Below, piece after piece: positions 22,961 through 33,777 of a stretch of 64,000 bases of DNA (position 1 is the first letter of the stretch; every line of letters starts with the position of its first letter). Below the pieces are notes generated by a model. It saw only the letters and a list, made by a program, of their open reading frames with translations, was not told where the DNA came from and did no database searches. Source of the DNA: Malus domestica (Eukaryota > Streptophyta > Magnoliopsida > Rosales > Rosaceae); the NCBI RefSeq assembly GCF_042453785.1, contig NC_091670.1, positions 34,855,501 to 34,919,500 of the forward strand, read 5' to 3'. Position numbers and translations under genes: made by a program.

Positions 22961-25688
22961 TGTCACAGCCCGTCCCGGGATTTTTCATTCCGAGGACGTG
23001 AAATTTCAAAAATGACCTTAAACGAGATTAAGGTGTGTAAAGAGATGACATTTGTTTTATTTAAAGTTCCTGAACTATGGTTAATTTGTGTTAGGGACTA
23101 AAACTAGGTTGTAATGTTGTGTTTGGGTTAAGGTGGGATCCTCATACCTCAAAACACTCCCTAAAACCCGTAACCTTTCCTTTTCTCTCTTCTTCTTCCA
23201 TTTCAGATCTCTCTCTCTCCCACCCTCTCGAACACACGGCAACCACCAAGACCACCACAAAAACACCCTAAACTTCCACCAACGACGGATTTAAGAGTGC
23301 CATCGTACTCCTGAAGACCATACGATCACGATGATACCCATTTCAAGTAAGTTTCACTTCGAAAACCCTAGTTTCTAAAGTTGCCGTGAATGTGTACTGT
23401 TCATGAGCTTTGAATTGGTCGTGTTTTAGGCCAAACCAAGCTCATAGTGAGCTTTAGGAAGTCCCAAGGAAGCTCGGAGTGCTTCGTTGGAAGTTTTTGA
23501 ACGTAAGAACACGGAGATCGACAAGTTCAAAGTTTGGCCGGAGCTTTCGAGGCTTTTTCCGACAAATCCCCGGCGAGTTAGGAGTCGAGGTAGGTATCAA
23601 TCTCTTCGTCTCGTCAAGTACTACAACTTTCCTTTTTGTTTCACTCAATTTCGTTGAGTATTGAAGAAGTTATACTCATTTGAAAAATACCCAGTTTCCG
23701 GCGACCTCCGAGGCTTTCGAGGCAGTTTCCGGCCAAACCACGGCGAACTAGGTGTTGTGCAAGGTACCATTCTCTTTGTCTCTTCAAGGGATACAACTCT
23801 CGTTTTTGAATCACTTGATTTCGTTGAGAAATGACAAAGTTATGGCAATTTGAAAAACTGCCCGGAAAACGGCCGCCGGAAAAACCAGTCCGGCGACCCA
23901 AGGAAGAAGAAGGTGCTACAGTAAAAAAATAAAAATAAAATTATTTTAAAAATATGTCGACGTCCGTGACGTCGAGTAGATCACCGTGGTATATTCATAT
24001 ACCCAAATTGAGCACCGTATGAGAAAGTTATTAAGGATTGTTGGTTAGGTGTTCGAATAACGTTTTATAGTTTTCACATTTAGGTAAAAATGTGAATTGA
24101 CGATCCGACCGTTGGATCGTTACCAAACTTTGATACGTTGTAATACGTAATATTTGAGGATTATTGGAACTTACGGATTGGGAATCCGAGTTACGGATCT
24201 TCCGGAATTGGAATTGTAAGTCCATAATATAAAATGTTAACCGTCACTTAGTTTTGGAAATTTACGGAGATCCGACCGTTGGATGGTAATGAAATTTTAG
24301 GAGGTTATCCTAGAGATATATTGTGGACCTCTGGAAGTTATGGATTTAAAATCTGAGTGGCAGATCTTTCGGATCGAACTACGTAGTGACGTATTTTATA
24401 TAAGTTATATATTCTATCGATATGAATTCTGAGGTTGGATTTGATTACTATTCTAGGCGGCGATCGTCGTGACGCCTTGATGTGTGGTGCTAGGGAGTTG
24501 TTGGACGAACTCCAGGTGAATGGGCAGTTTTGTTTTCCGTATATATATATACTTGACGTTTCCCAGAAATTGAATTGAAATGAAAATATGTTTAAAATGA
24601 AATGCATATGAGTTATGTGGAAAAACGGGAAGTGAAATACCATGCATAGAATTGATATGAAAAGTATATAGAAATGTGAATTGAAATGCCATGCATGAAT
24701 TAATATATGATGCATATGTATGAATTGGTGCGGTGGACGCACAGGTAAGAATTGATTTATGATGCATATGTATGAATTGGTGCGGTGGACGCACAGGTAA
24801 GAATTGATTTATGATGCATATGTATGAAATGGTGCGGTGGACGCACATGTGAGTATTTATTTCTGTTATGATGATGTTGATGTATATTGAGCTCAAATCC
24901 TGCACCATAGTTTAGTGCTTATAGTATTCACCGCATCGCACGCTCGTCTTGGATCCAAGTAGATGCTAGTCGTACAGTCCACGCGGAGTGGGTACGACAG
25001 GCCAGTCGCGAGAGTGTTAGTGAGATTCCGACTGGTGGGTGACCTTAGATTATGTGCACAGATGATTATGAAAAGCACTAGAGCGTAACTTATGTGCAGA
25101 AGGCCGTACAGGTCACGCGGAGTGACTCCGGCAGAGAGTGAGAGTGATAGATTTTGAGCTCTAGGTTCAACCGTACAGGGCTATTAGAGGGCCTACGGTT
25201 GATTACTTTCTTGCACCTGATATGATTATGTTGATGCATTCATACCTTATTACTGTTGAGATGATGTGGCATGGCATAATTAATATGAGAAATGTTGAGA
25301 TGATGTGGCATGACATAATTGTTATGAAAATGTTGAGTTAACGACTTGAAGTTTTGAGAATATATATGTATATTTATATTTTACATTTCTGGGAAAGTAT
25401 ACAGGTTTTACGGAGAGGGGTTACAATGCTTTGAGAAAAAATTGGATTTGAAAAGAATTGTTTTACTGACCCACTCAATTTTGGTTTTGCGCCCCTCCAG
25501 GTTCAGGAATCACAAAGGTGTGGTGACTACGAGGAATTCGACGGTGTTCTGACAGATTGGACAAAATTAGGACTCACCTTCGGGTGTATCAACTTATAAA
25601 TTGTATCTTAAAGCTTCCGTGCTGTGCAAATGGTTACGTCACTCTCACGTGACGGCCAGCATGCCCTCCTTCGGGACGGGGTGTGTCA
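22961..25688 (+). repeat. Gypsy 5' LTR (2728 bp)
   Basis: Nearly identical to 29246-31974. Differences noted: about 23188 (T/C), 23512 (A/G), 23693 (C/T), 25134 (C/T) and one A-run length change near 23925. It contains a repeat of a roughly 54-bp unit (core GGTGCGGTGGACGCACA, three copies around 24728-24850) and two related blocks of about 165 bp (around 23540 and 23700). It also has palindrome-like words such as CACGCGGAGTG. Open frames here on both strands are by-products of these repeats. Confidence 0.95.
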
Positions 25689-27550
25689 GTTGGTATCAGA
25701 GTATGGTTGCAATCTTGGACATCTTGAGAAGTTTATAGTGAATTCTGTCAGAACTACACCGCCTCGTAGCAAGCCACTTAGTTAGAGGAATTTAGTCTCC
25801 CTAATATAGCGGTTTAGGGGAAACTATTATTATGGTGATTCAGTCTATTATAAAAAGGGACATTTTAAGACGGATTATGAGTCGAATTTGAATCACCTTA
25901 TGAAATAATGAACCAGAGGGAACGAAGTGACGGTTTAACCGTTTGGAAAAGATGTTTCAGATTATGCAAGTTAAAGGAAATTTCCTTCTGACAAGGGGTC
26001 GAGACGACTACCTGGTTTTGGGTATGAATTTGTATCCTGGTGGAAACAGGATTGTTAATTGTTGTCACCGGAGGAAACAGCTGATTGAGAATTATTTAAG
26101 GACTTGTTTAAGGAAAAGTTTATCCCCCGGCATTTATCGATGGTAGTAAACAAGAGTTTACAAATATGAGACAAGGAAGGTGATGATCGAGGGATATTAT
26201 AGAAAGTTTTCAGACTTGCCTCGTTCCATCCAGATATTGTTGTTAATTTGGTGGAGGTGTTATGTTGTTTTAGGCTGGGTGACAAAAAGGGAAGTGGTAT
26301 TTTGGGTGACCACTATCCATTGTACTTCTTACCAGGAATATACGAGATGCTGTTGAGTCTTGAGGACTCTGAGAACATGAGCAACGAGAATAAAGAAGAA
26401 TAAGAAATGAATGGGAATCAAAAGAAGACGATAAAGTTAATGATTCGTCATATCAAGGATATAGAAAGATTCAGAGCTTCGAAAGAAGTGAAGCTAGAGT
26501 TAATTCTTCCAGCTGAGGTTTTAACGCCACTAGTCAGAGGCGAAGTGATGGATATACTGGTAATCCCAGATTTTTGAGACAAGGTGTCTCGAGTACAGGA
26601 AATGTACCTTGTGCAGCAGGTACAAAATTAACACTTTGGGAAGTGTGAAATTAATGAATGTGTTTATGTGAACAGAGGGGACACAGAATTGTGAATCGTC
26701 CCTAAAATCAGTTGTACCCAACAGTTTTCTATGACATCGTAGTATCGATTCAGCAGGTTTATGGATTTAGTAGTTTGGTCGGATTGACCGTGGGTACAGA
26801 GAGATTTGATGAGTTATATGTTCAGCCATACAGGCCACGAGAGGTGGATCTGGCTGACGCATGAGAAATTGGTGAGTTATAGGCTCGGCCGTACCGACCA
26901 CGTGGAGTGGATCCGGCCGACGTATTATTGAGATAAGAGTTGAATCAGCCGTATTGGTCATTCTAGTTGACTTCGGCTGATATATTTCTTATTATGTATG
27001 TTATTACCTAGAGAGTAGTAAATAAATGTAGTTGAGACGAGTGTATGTATTTTGCATTGAGTGACAAAATAGTAATGTTATATCTTTGAGAGTGGTTGCC
27101 TACTTATCGAGACAACGATGATTTATCAGTATTGCGGGCTGCAGACCGTAATATTAATAACTCATTCGTGGATTCGTTAAGCAAGCAACCCGGTAGATTA
27201 TTTTATGTTAGTATTGTACTTATTTAGAATGCTTAATAATGATAGAATATATATTGTATCAGTTAATTTTGTTCCATTAGATTGGTTGGTTATAATTGTG
27301 ACAAGACGGAATGTTACGGGAAACCAGTATTTTCCATCGATCTGGATGACCAGGGATTTCTTTTGTAAGTATGCAAAGTGGATTGAGTCAGGCCGTTATT
27401 TATGCTGTGAAAGCAAAGAGATTGTTTTGAAAGGCTGCCCAAAAAAAAAATACTTAGTTCATGTGGTACTAAAGGATGTTGCTCGGAGAAGTGTGAAAAA
27501 TGAAAAAGGGGTTAGACTTTTCTTGATGTCTTCCCTGAAGTATACCTGGA

Positions 27551-28715
27551 TTGTCTTCAGGCATAGATATGAGGTTCATTATTGATTTGTTACCAGGTAT
27601 AAATTTATATTGGAGATTGGTTCAGGATGAGTTAAGGGAATTGGAAATTCAGTTGAGAGAATTGGTTGATAAAAGTTTTATTCAACCTAGTACAACACTT
27701 TTGAGGAGCCCCAGTTTGTTGGTGAAAAAGAAAATGGACTTAGAGATTGTGCATTGATTATAGACAATGGAATTGGTAACGATCGAGAACCGTTATCCAT
27801 GGTGCGTTGATGTTTGTTTGACCAGCTCAAAGGTATTTGTGTATTTTCAAAAGATTGATTGAGGTCTGGTTATTACCAATTGAAGATTTTGAGCGACATT
27901 GATCATAAGATAGTTTTCTGGACTTGTTATAGTCTTTATGAAGTTTGGTGATGCTATATGGATACTCATGCTGTTTTATGAGTTGATGGATGAAGTATTC
28001 CAATAATGCTTTGATAATTGATATCATTTTCGTTGAAGATATTCTGGCATATTATGAGCCAGAGCAGAGCATGTAAACGTATTAAGTCGGTGGAACAAAG
28101 ATTGGAAGAATGTCGATTGTATGCTAAGTTTAGCAAATGCGAAAGTTAGATGAATCAGGTGGCATTCTGAGATTGGTTATATCTGCTTAAGGTATTCAAA
28201 TGAATTCTTAAAAGGCAGCAGAATTGAGAAATTGGAACAACCACAAGCCATAATTGAGATTCGGAAATTCTTAACTTATCAGGCTATTTTGGATGGTTGT
28301 GAAAGAATTTTTAGTCATTGCTTTGTCATTGACAAGACTGTTGAGAAAGGAGGTTATGTATGAGTGGGAAGGAAATTGTGAGCAAAGGATTCAACAACTG
28401 GAGTATTTCCTCACTCATGCACGTATTTTAGTAATCCCAGAAGATAGCGGTAATTATTGGTTTATGGTGATGGTACATTAAATATTCTTGGAGATGTATT
28501 GATGCAAATGTTAGGGTGATTGAATATGTTTCACGACAAATGGAACCTAATGAGATGAATTACCCTACTGGTGACTTGGAAGTCACGATTATCATCCTTG
28601 CTGTGAAGTTGTGGAGACATTATATGTTGAAAAGAATGCAAGATTTTACAAATCAAAAGAGTCTCCAATATTTGTTTATTCGGAAGGATTTTGATATGAG
28701 GCAACAAAGGTGAAT
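27551..28715 (+). pseudogene. Gypsy reverse transcriptase / RNase H remnant
   Basis: 27620-27740 gives LRELVDKSFIQPS and SPSLLVKKK, the start of a gypsy RT. Downstream fragments in changing frames match the RT core (ENRYP, FDQLK), but many stops interrupt. 28290-28710 matches the RNase H end (SLTRLLRKEVMYEWEGNCEQ, then SRQMEPNEMNYPTGDLE and LWRHYML). Gag and protease are not recognisable in 25900-27500, and integrase is not found between 28715 and 29245. Confidence 0.75.
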
Positions 28716-29245
28716 TGTATTACTTAATGAACATGATGGTACGATCAGGGTGATCGTGAATTGTTGTAGCTGAAGCACTTGGTGAGAAGACTACAGTATG
28801 ATTAATGTCTGGCACGTTTGCCAAGAGTATCATCTTGTGAATTGAAAACCAACGGAAGAAAAATTAAGAATGGAAGATCGAGAAGAAGTTATACTTGTTA
28901 AATTTCAAGTTAGGCCTGTTTGGTAAGGTCGTACTCGAAACTTAAATGCTTGACGAAGAAATTTAAGAATTAACCAAGGTAGAGAAAGAAGGTAAGTTAA
29001 ATCCTAAGTGAATCGGACTTAAGTGATTATCGAAAAGTTGGTGAAGTTGCTTACAAGCTTGTGATGCCCTCAGAATTAAAACAGGGTAAGTGGTAAAAGT
29101 TTTGTGAAGAAATTATTCGGTGGAAGAAATTACGTGGGAGAAAGAGAATCGGATGAGAGAGATTTACCCGAGGCTATTGTATGAGTATGGTTGATTTAGT
29201 TGGTTGCTGGAATTTCGGGGACGAAATTCTATAAGGAGGGAAGAT

Positions 29246-31974
29246 TGTCACAGCCCGTCCCGGGATTTTTCATTCCGAGGACGTGAAATTTCAAAAATGA
29301 CCTTAAACGAGATTAAGGTGTGTAAAGAGATGACATTTGTTTTATTTAAAGTTCCTGAACTATGGTTAATTTGTGTTAGGGACTAAAACTAGGTTGTAAT
29401 GTTGTGTTTGGGTTAAGGTGGGATCCTCATACCTCAAAACACTCCCTAAAACCCGTAACCTTTCCTTCTCTCTCTTCTTCTTCCATTTCAGATCTCTCTC
29501 TCTCCCACCCTCTCGAACACACGGCAACCACCAAGACCACCACAAAAACACCCTAAACTTCCACCAACGACGGATTTAAGAGTGCCATCGTACTCCTGAA
29601 GACCATACGATCACGATGATACCCATTTCAAGTAAGTTTCACTTCGAAAACCCTAGTTTCTAAAGTTGCCGTGAATGTGTACTGTTCATGAGCTTTGAAT
29701 TGGTCGTGTTTTAGGCCAAACCAAGCTCATAGTGAGCTTTAGGAAGTCCCAAGGAAGCTCGGAGTGCTTCGTTGGAAGTTTTTGGACGTAAGAACACGGA
29801 GATCGACAAGTTCAAAGTTTGGCCGGAGCTTTCGAGGCTTTTTCCGACAAATCCCCGGCGAGTTAGGAGTCGAGGTAGGTATCAATCTCTTCGTCTCGTC
29901 AAGTACTACAACTTTCCTTTTTGTTTCACTCAATTTCGTTGAGTATTGAAGAAGTTATACTCATTTGAAAAATACTCAGTTTCCGGCGACCTCCGAGGCT
30001 TTCGAGGCAGTTTCCGGCCAAACCACGGCGAACTAGGTGTTGTGCAAGGTACCATTCTCTTTGTCTCTTCAAGGGATACAACTCTCGTTTTTGAATCACT
30101 TGATTTCGTTGAGAAATGACAAAGTTATGGCAATTTGAAAAACTGCCCGGAAAACGGCCGCCGGAAAAACCAGTCCGGCGACCCAAGGAAGAAGAAGGTG
30201 CTACAGTAAAAAAAATAAAAATAAAATTATTTTAAAAATATGTCGACGTCCGTGACGTCGAGTAGATCACCGTGGTATATTCATATACCCAAATTGAGCA
30301 CCGTATGAGAAAGTTATTAAGGATTGTTGGTTAGGTGTTCGAATAACGTTTTATAGTTTTCACATTTAGGTAAAAATGTGAATTGACGATCCGACCGTTG
30401 GATCGTTACCAAACTTTGATACGTTGTAATACGTAATATTTGAGGATTATTGGAACTTACGGATTGGGAATCCGAGTTACGGATCTTCCGGAATTGGAAT
30501 TGTAAGTCCATAATATAAAATGTTAACCGTCACTTAGTTTTGGAAATTTACGGAGATCCGACCGTTGGATGGTAATGAAATTTTAGGAGGTTATCCTAGA
30601 GATATATTGTGGACCTCTGGAAGTTATGGATTTAAAATCTGAGTGGCAGATCTTTCGGATCGAACTACGTAGTGACGTATTTTATATAAGTTATATATTC
30701 TATCGATATGAATTCTGAGGTTGGATTTGATTACTATTCTAGGCGGCGATCGTCGTGACGCCTTGATGTGTGGTGCTAGGGAGTTGTTGGACGAACTCCA
30801 GGTGAATGGGCAGTTTTGTTTTCCGTATATATATATACTTGACGTTTCCCAGAAATTGAATTGAAATGAAAATATGTTTAAAATGAAATGCATATGAGTT
30901 ATGTGGAAAAACGGGAAGTGAAATACCATGCATAGAATTGATATGAAAAGTATATAGAAATGTGAATTGAAATGCCATGCATGAATTAATATATGATGCA
31001 TATGTATGAATTGGTGCGGTGGACGCACAGGTAAGAATTGATTTATGATGCATATGTATGAATTGGTGCGGTGGACGCACAGGTAAGAATTGATTTATGA
31101 TGCATATGTATGAAATGGTGCGGTGGACGCACATGTGAGTATTTATTTCTGTTATGATGATGTTGATGTATATTGAGCTCAAATCCTGCACCATAGTTTA
31201 GTGCTTATAGTATTCACCGCATCGCACGCTCGTCTTGGATCCAAGTAGATGCTAGTCGTACAGTCCACGCGGAGTGGGTACGACAGGCCAGTCGCGAGAG
31301 TGTTAGTGAGATTCCGACTGGTGGGTGACCTTAGATTATGTGCACAGATGATTATGAAAAGCACTAGAGCGTAACTTATGTGCAGAAGGCCGTACAGGTC
31401 ACGCGGAGTGACTCTGGCAGAGAGTGAGAGTGATAGATTTTGAGCTCTAGGTTCAACCGTACAGGGCTATTAGAGGGCCTACGGTTGATTACTTTCTTGC
31501 ACCTGATATGATTATGTTGATGCATTCATACCTTATTACTGTTGAGATGATGTGGCATGGCATAATTAATATGAGAAATGTTGAGATGATGTGGCATGAC
31601 ATAATTGTTATGAAAATGTTGAGTTAACGACTTGAAGTTTTGAGAATATATATGTATATTTATATTTTACATTTCTGGGAAAGTATACAGGTTTTACGGA
31701 GAGGGGTTACAATGCTTTGAGAAAAAATTGGATTTGAAAAGAATTGTTTTACTGACCCACTCAATTTTGGTTTTGCGCCCCTCCAGGTTCAGGAATCACA
31801 AAGGTGTGGTGACTACGAGGAATTCGACGGTGTTCTGACAGATTGGACAAAATTAGGACTCACCTTCGGGTGTATCAACTTATAAATTGTATCTTAAAGC
31901 TTCCGTGCTGTGCAAATGGTTACGTCACTCTCACGTGACGGCCAGCATGCCCTCCTTCGGGACGGGGTGTGTCA
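29246..31974 (+). repeat. Gypsy 3' LTR (2729 bp)
   Basis: Matches 22961-25688 with an offset of 6285 (one extra A in the run near 30210). Directly followed by the second ATACC target copy. Confidence 0.95.
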
Positions 31975-32305
31975 ATACCACATCGAACTTTAACGATCAT
32001 AACCGTCTATTTTTTAAGTTGTACCTTATAGATCATCCTTGCAAAATATTAGCCAAATCAGAAGTATTTAAGGCATCTAATTGGGTTAAAAAAATAAACG
32101 AATACTTTATTTACAAGAAACAATAAAATTTGATCTTGATAATTAAATAGGCAAATGGTTTCGAATTGAATTGAATTTTTGCAAGAATGATCTATGAATC
32201 GAGATTTACAAAATAAACAATTCGGATCGTTAAAATTCGATGTAGAGTGGACTTCACACCTAATCTTCATTTTAAAAAATAGGGATCATTTACATAAAGG
32301 GCCTG
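31975..32305. mobile_element. Palindromic MITE, interrupted by the copia and gypsy insertions
   Basis: The right arm (about 32170-32300) read in reverse complement matches 22914-22960 (core GGAGATTAG.TGTGGAGTCCA) and, continuing across the gypsy, 31980-32060 (ACATCGAA.TTTAACGATC, then TAGATCAT.CTTGCAAAA). Looser matching continues leftward across the copia into about 16460-16492. The two LTR elements therefore lie in one arm of an older foldback element with arms of at least 130 bp. The true ends are not fixed. Confidence 0.7.
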
Positions 32306-33528
32306 TATACCATGAAGCACAAACCCTACATATTCATCATTATCAATTTTTAATAACATATATTAAAGCGAGTTGTATTTTGTAGTGTTGGAAGGAAAAG
32401 ATGATATGTGAATTCTTACTCTTAAACTCAATGTCGTAGATTAATTGTTTATTTTGTTTTCTTACAATATTATTTGGTTCCTTGCTATATTTCTTCATTT
32501 ATTTGTTACAAACCTATTTGAATGTGCTTGCAAGGACTTTTTTTATTATTTATTATTTATTATTATTTTTTTATCACATATTTTACACTCGACTTAATTA
32601 CGTTTTATTTCCTTCATCACTTAAAAACGTCTTGCATTAGTTGTTTTAATTTCATTGTAATTGTCCAATTACCTCACTAAATAAATTGAAAACAACTAAT
32701 GTAAGACATCTTTAGAGGTGCTACGTGTTAGGGTTTCAATATCAGCCAATGATGTTTCGTCTACCTTTTTTTTAATTTACATCTACATACTATTGCGTCA
32801 ATAAAACTATGTAGATACTATTGTTATGATGTGCGCACACGCACAATTTATGAAATAATCACCTTAAAAAATATAAAATTATCTAAAGAAACACATCTTT
32901 GGGGCGCGTATCGCCCGTGATGTAAAAATGTCTCTCCCATGCGCGTGAGTGCGTGCGGAGAGGCTAGTATTACTTTATGAGGTCTCGTGTTCAGGTAATC
33001 TTTTTGAGGTTTTTTGTTCAACTATCATTTCTAAGGTCTTATGTTCCGGTCTTTTATTGTTTGGAGGTCATGTGTTTGAATTTCTTCTAATATTGCTTTA
33101 TTTGGTTTTGTATTCAAATATCCTCACCTTGTTAATAAAAAACAAAAACTTAGGGTATTGAGCCACAAATTAGGTTAGTGTGTCGAAAACATGGTCTATT
33201 AAATTTAGTGTACTGGGTCGTATTCTTAACAAAATACAAAATCTCTCCTTTAACTGAATTGTTTATAAAAAAATTCCTACGTGAATTTTGGTCGGGCCCA
33301 TCCTCTCCGATTATTTCCACCAAGTTCACCAGGTACATAATCTGAGCTTTTAAAATTTAATTCAACAATTATAAATAAAATCTATAATAACTTGAGCCGT
33401 TAGATTAAATTTCAAAAACTCTACTCGGAAAGAATCGGAGGATTCTTTTCCAGATTTTTTAACATTCCCCTTGACTGTATCACTGAAGACACTCACCTAT
33501 CTCTCTCTTGTCTCACTGCCCACTTCCG
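32306..33528. other. Intergenic upstream of the glycosyltransferase gene
   Basis: AT-rich DNA with promoter-proximal sequence for the gene at 33566. The short frame at 32949-33161 shows no family features. A CT-rich leader (CTCTCTCTTGTCTCACTG) sits just before 33529. Confidence 0.5.
32931..32967 (+). mobile_element. Possible Helitron 3' terminus
   Basis: A hairpin with stem CTCTCC/GGAGAG and a GC-rich loop (about 32933-32962) is followed by G and CTAG (32964-32967), then host T. This fits a Helitron 3' end. No convincing 5' TC end was located, so the extent of the element is unknown. Confidence 0.35.
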
Positions 33529-33777
33529 ATGACACCCGATTCCGTTAACTCCAAACGGCCCCAAAATGCTGAGAAGTATTCGATCCCGGCGGCCCCACCG
33601 ACCGCGTTACGGCGTTTACATCTGCGCCGTTATCTCCGCTCTCCTCCTCCTCCTCTCCGTCTCTCTCCTCTACACTCGCCTTTCTCACTCCCAATCTCAC
33701 CACTTCCACTACCGTCACCAGAACCCCGATTCCCAATACGACGACGTTTCTCTCACCAACCCCCTCGTCTCCGATGA
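33529..33777 (+). other. Upstream ORF overlapping the glycosyltransferase start
   Basis: An ATG at 33529, 37 bp before the main ATG and in another frame, opens an 82-codon frame that ends inside the main coding sequence at 33777. If the mRNA starts upstream of it, ribosomes would meet this ATG first, which could lower translation of the main frame. No conservation information is available. Confidence 0.4.

Larger units (their letters stand above)
22961..31974 (+). mobile_element. Ty3/gypsy LTR retrotransposon with 2.7-kb LTRs and a decayed interior
   Basis: LTRs at 22961-25688 and 29246-31974 begin TGTCACAGCCCGTCCC and end GGGACGGGGTGTGTCA. The target duplication is a perfect ATACC (22956-22960 and 31975-31979). 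The primer-binding site TGGTATCAGAG (25691-25701) matches the 3' end of initiator tRNA-Met. A purine tract AAGGAGGGAAGA (29233-29244) precedes the 3' LTR. The interior is only 3.56 kb and broken; RT is followed by RNase H, in gypsy order. I noticed only about five differences between the two LTRs over 2.7 kb. The ending phrase FRGRN near 29215 resembles the C-terminal end of Del/Tekay-type elements, but no chromodomain is visible. Confidence 0.94.

Noticed and set aside
24338-24908. Open frames of 134 and 151 aa on the minus strand, repeated at 30624-31194
   Set aside because: They lie inside the gypsy LTRs, owe their length to the 54-bp repeat and show no domain. They are by-products.
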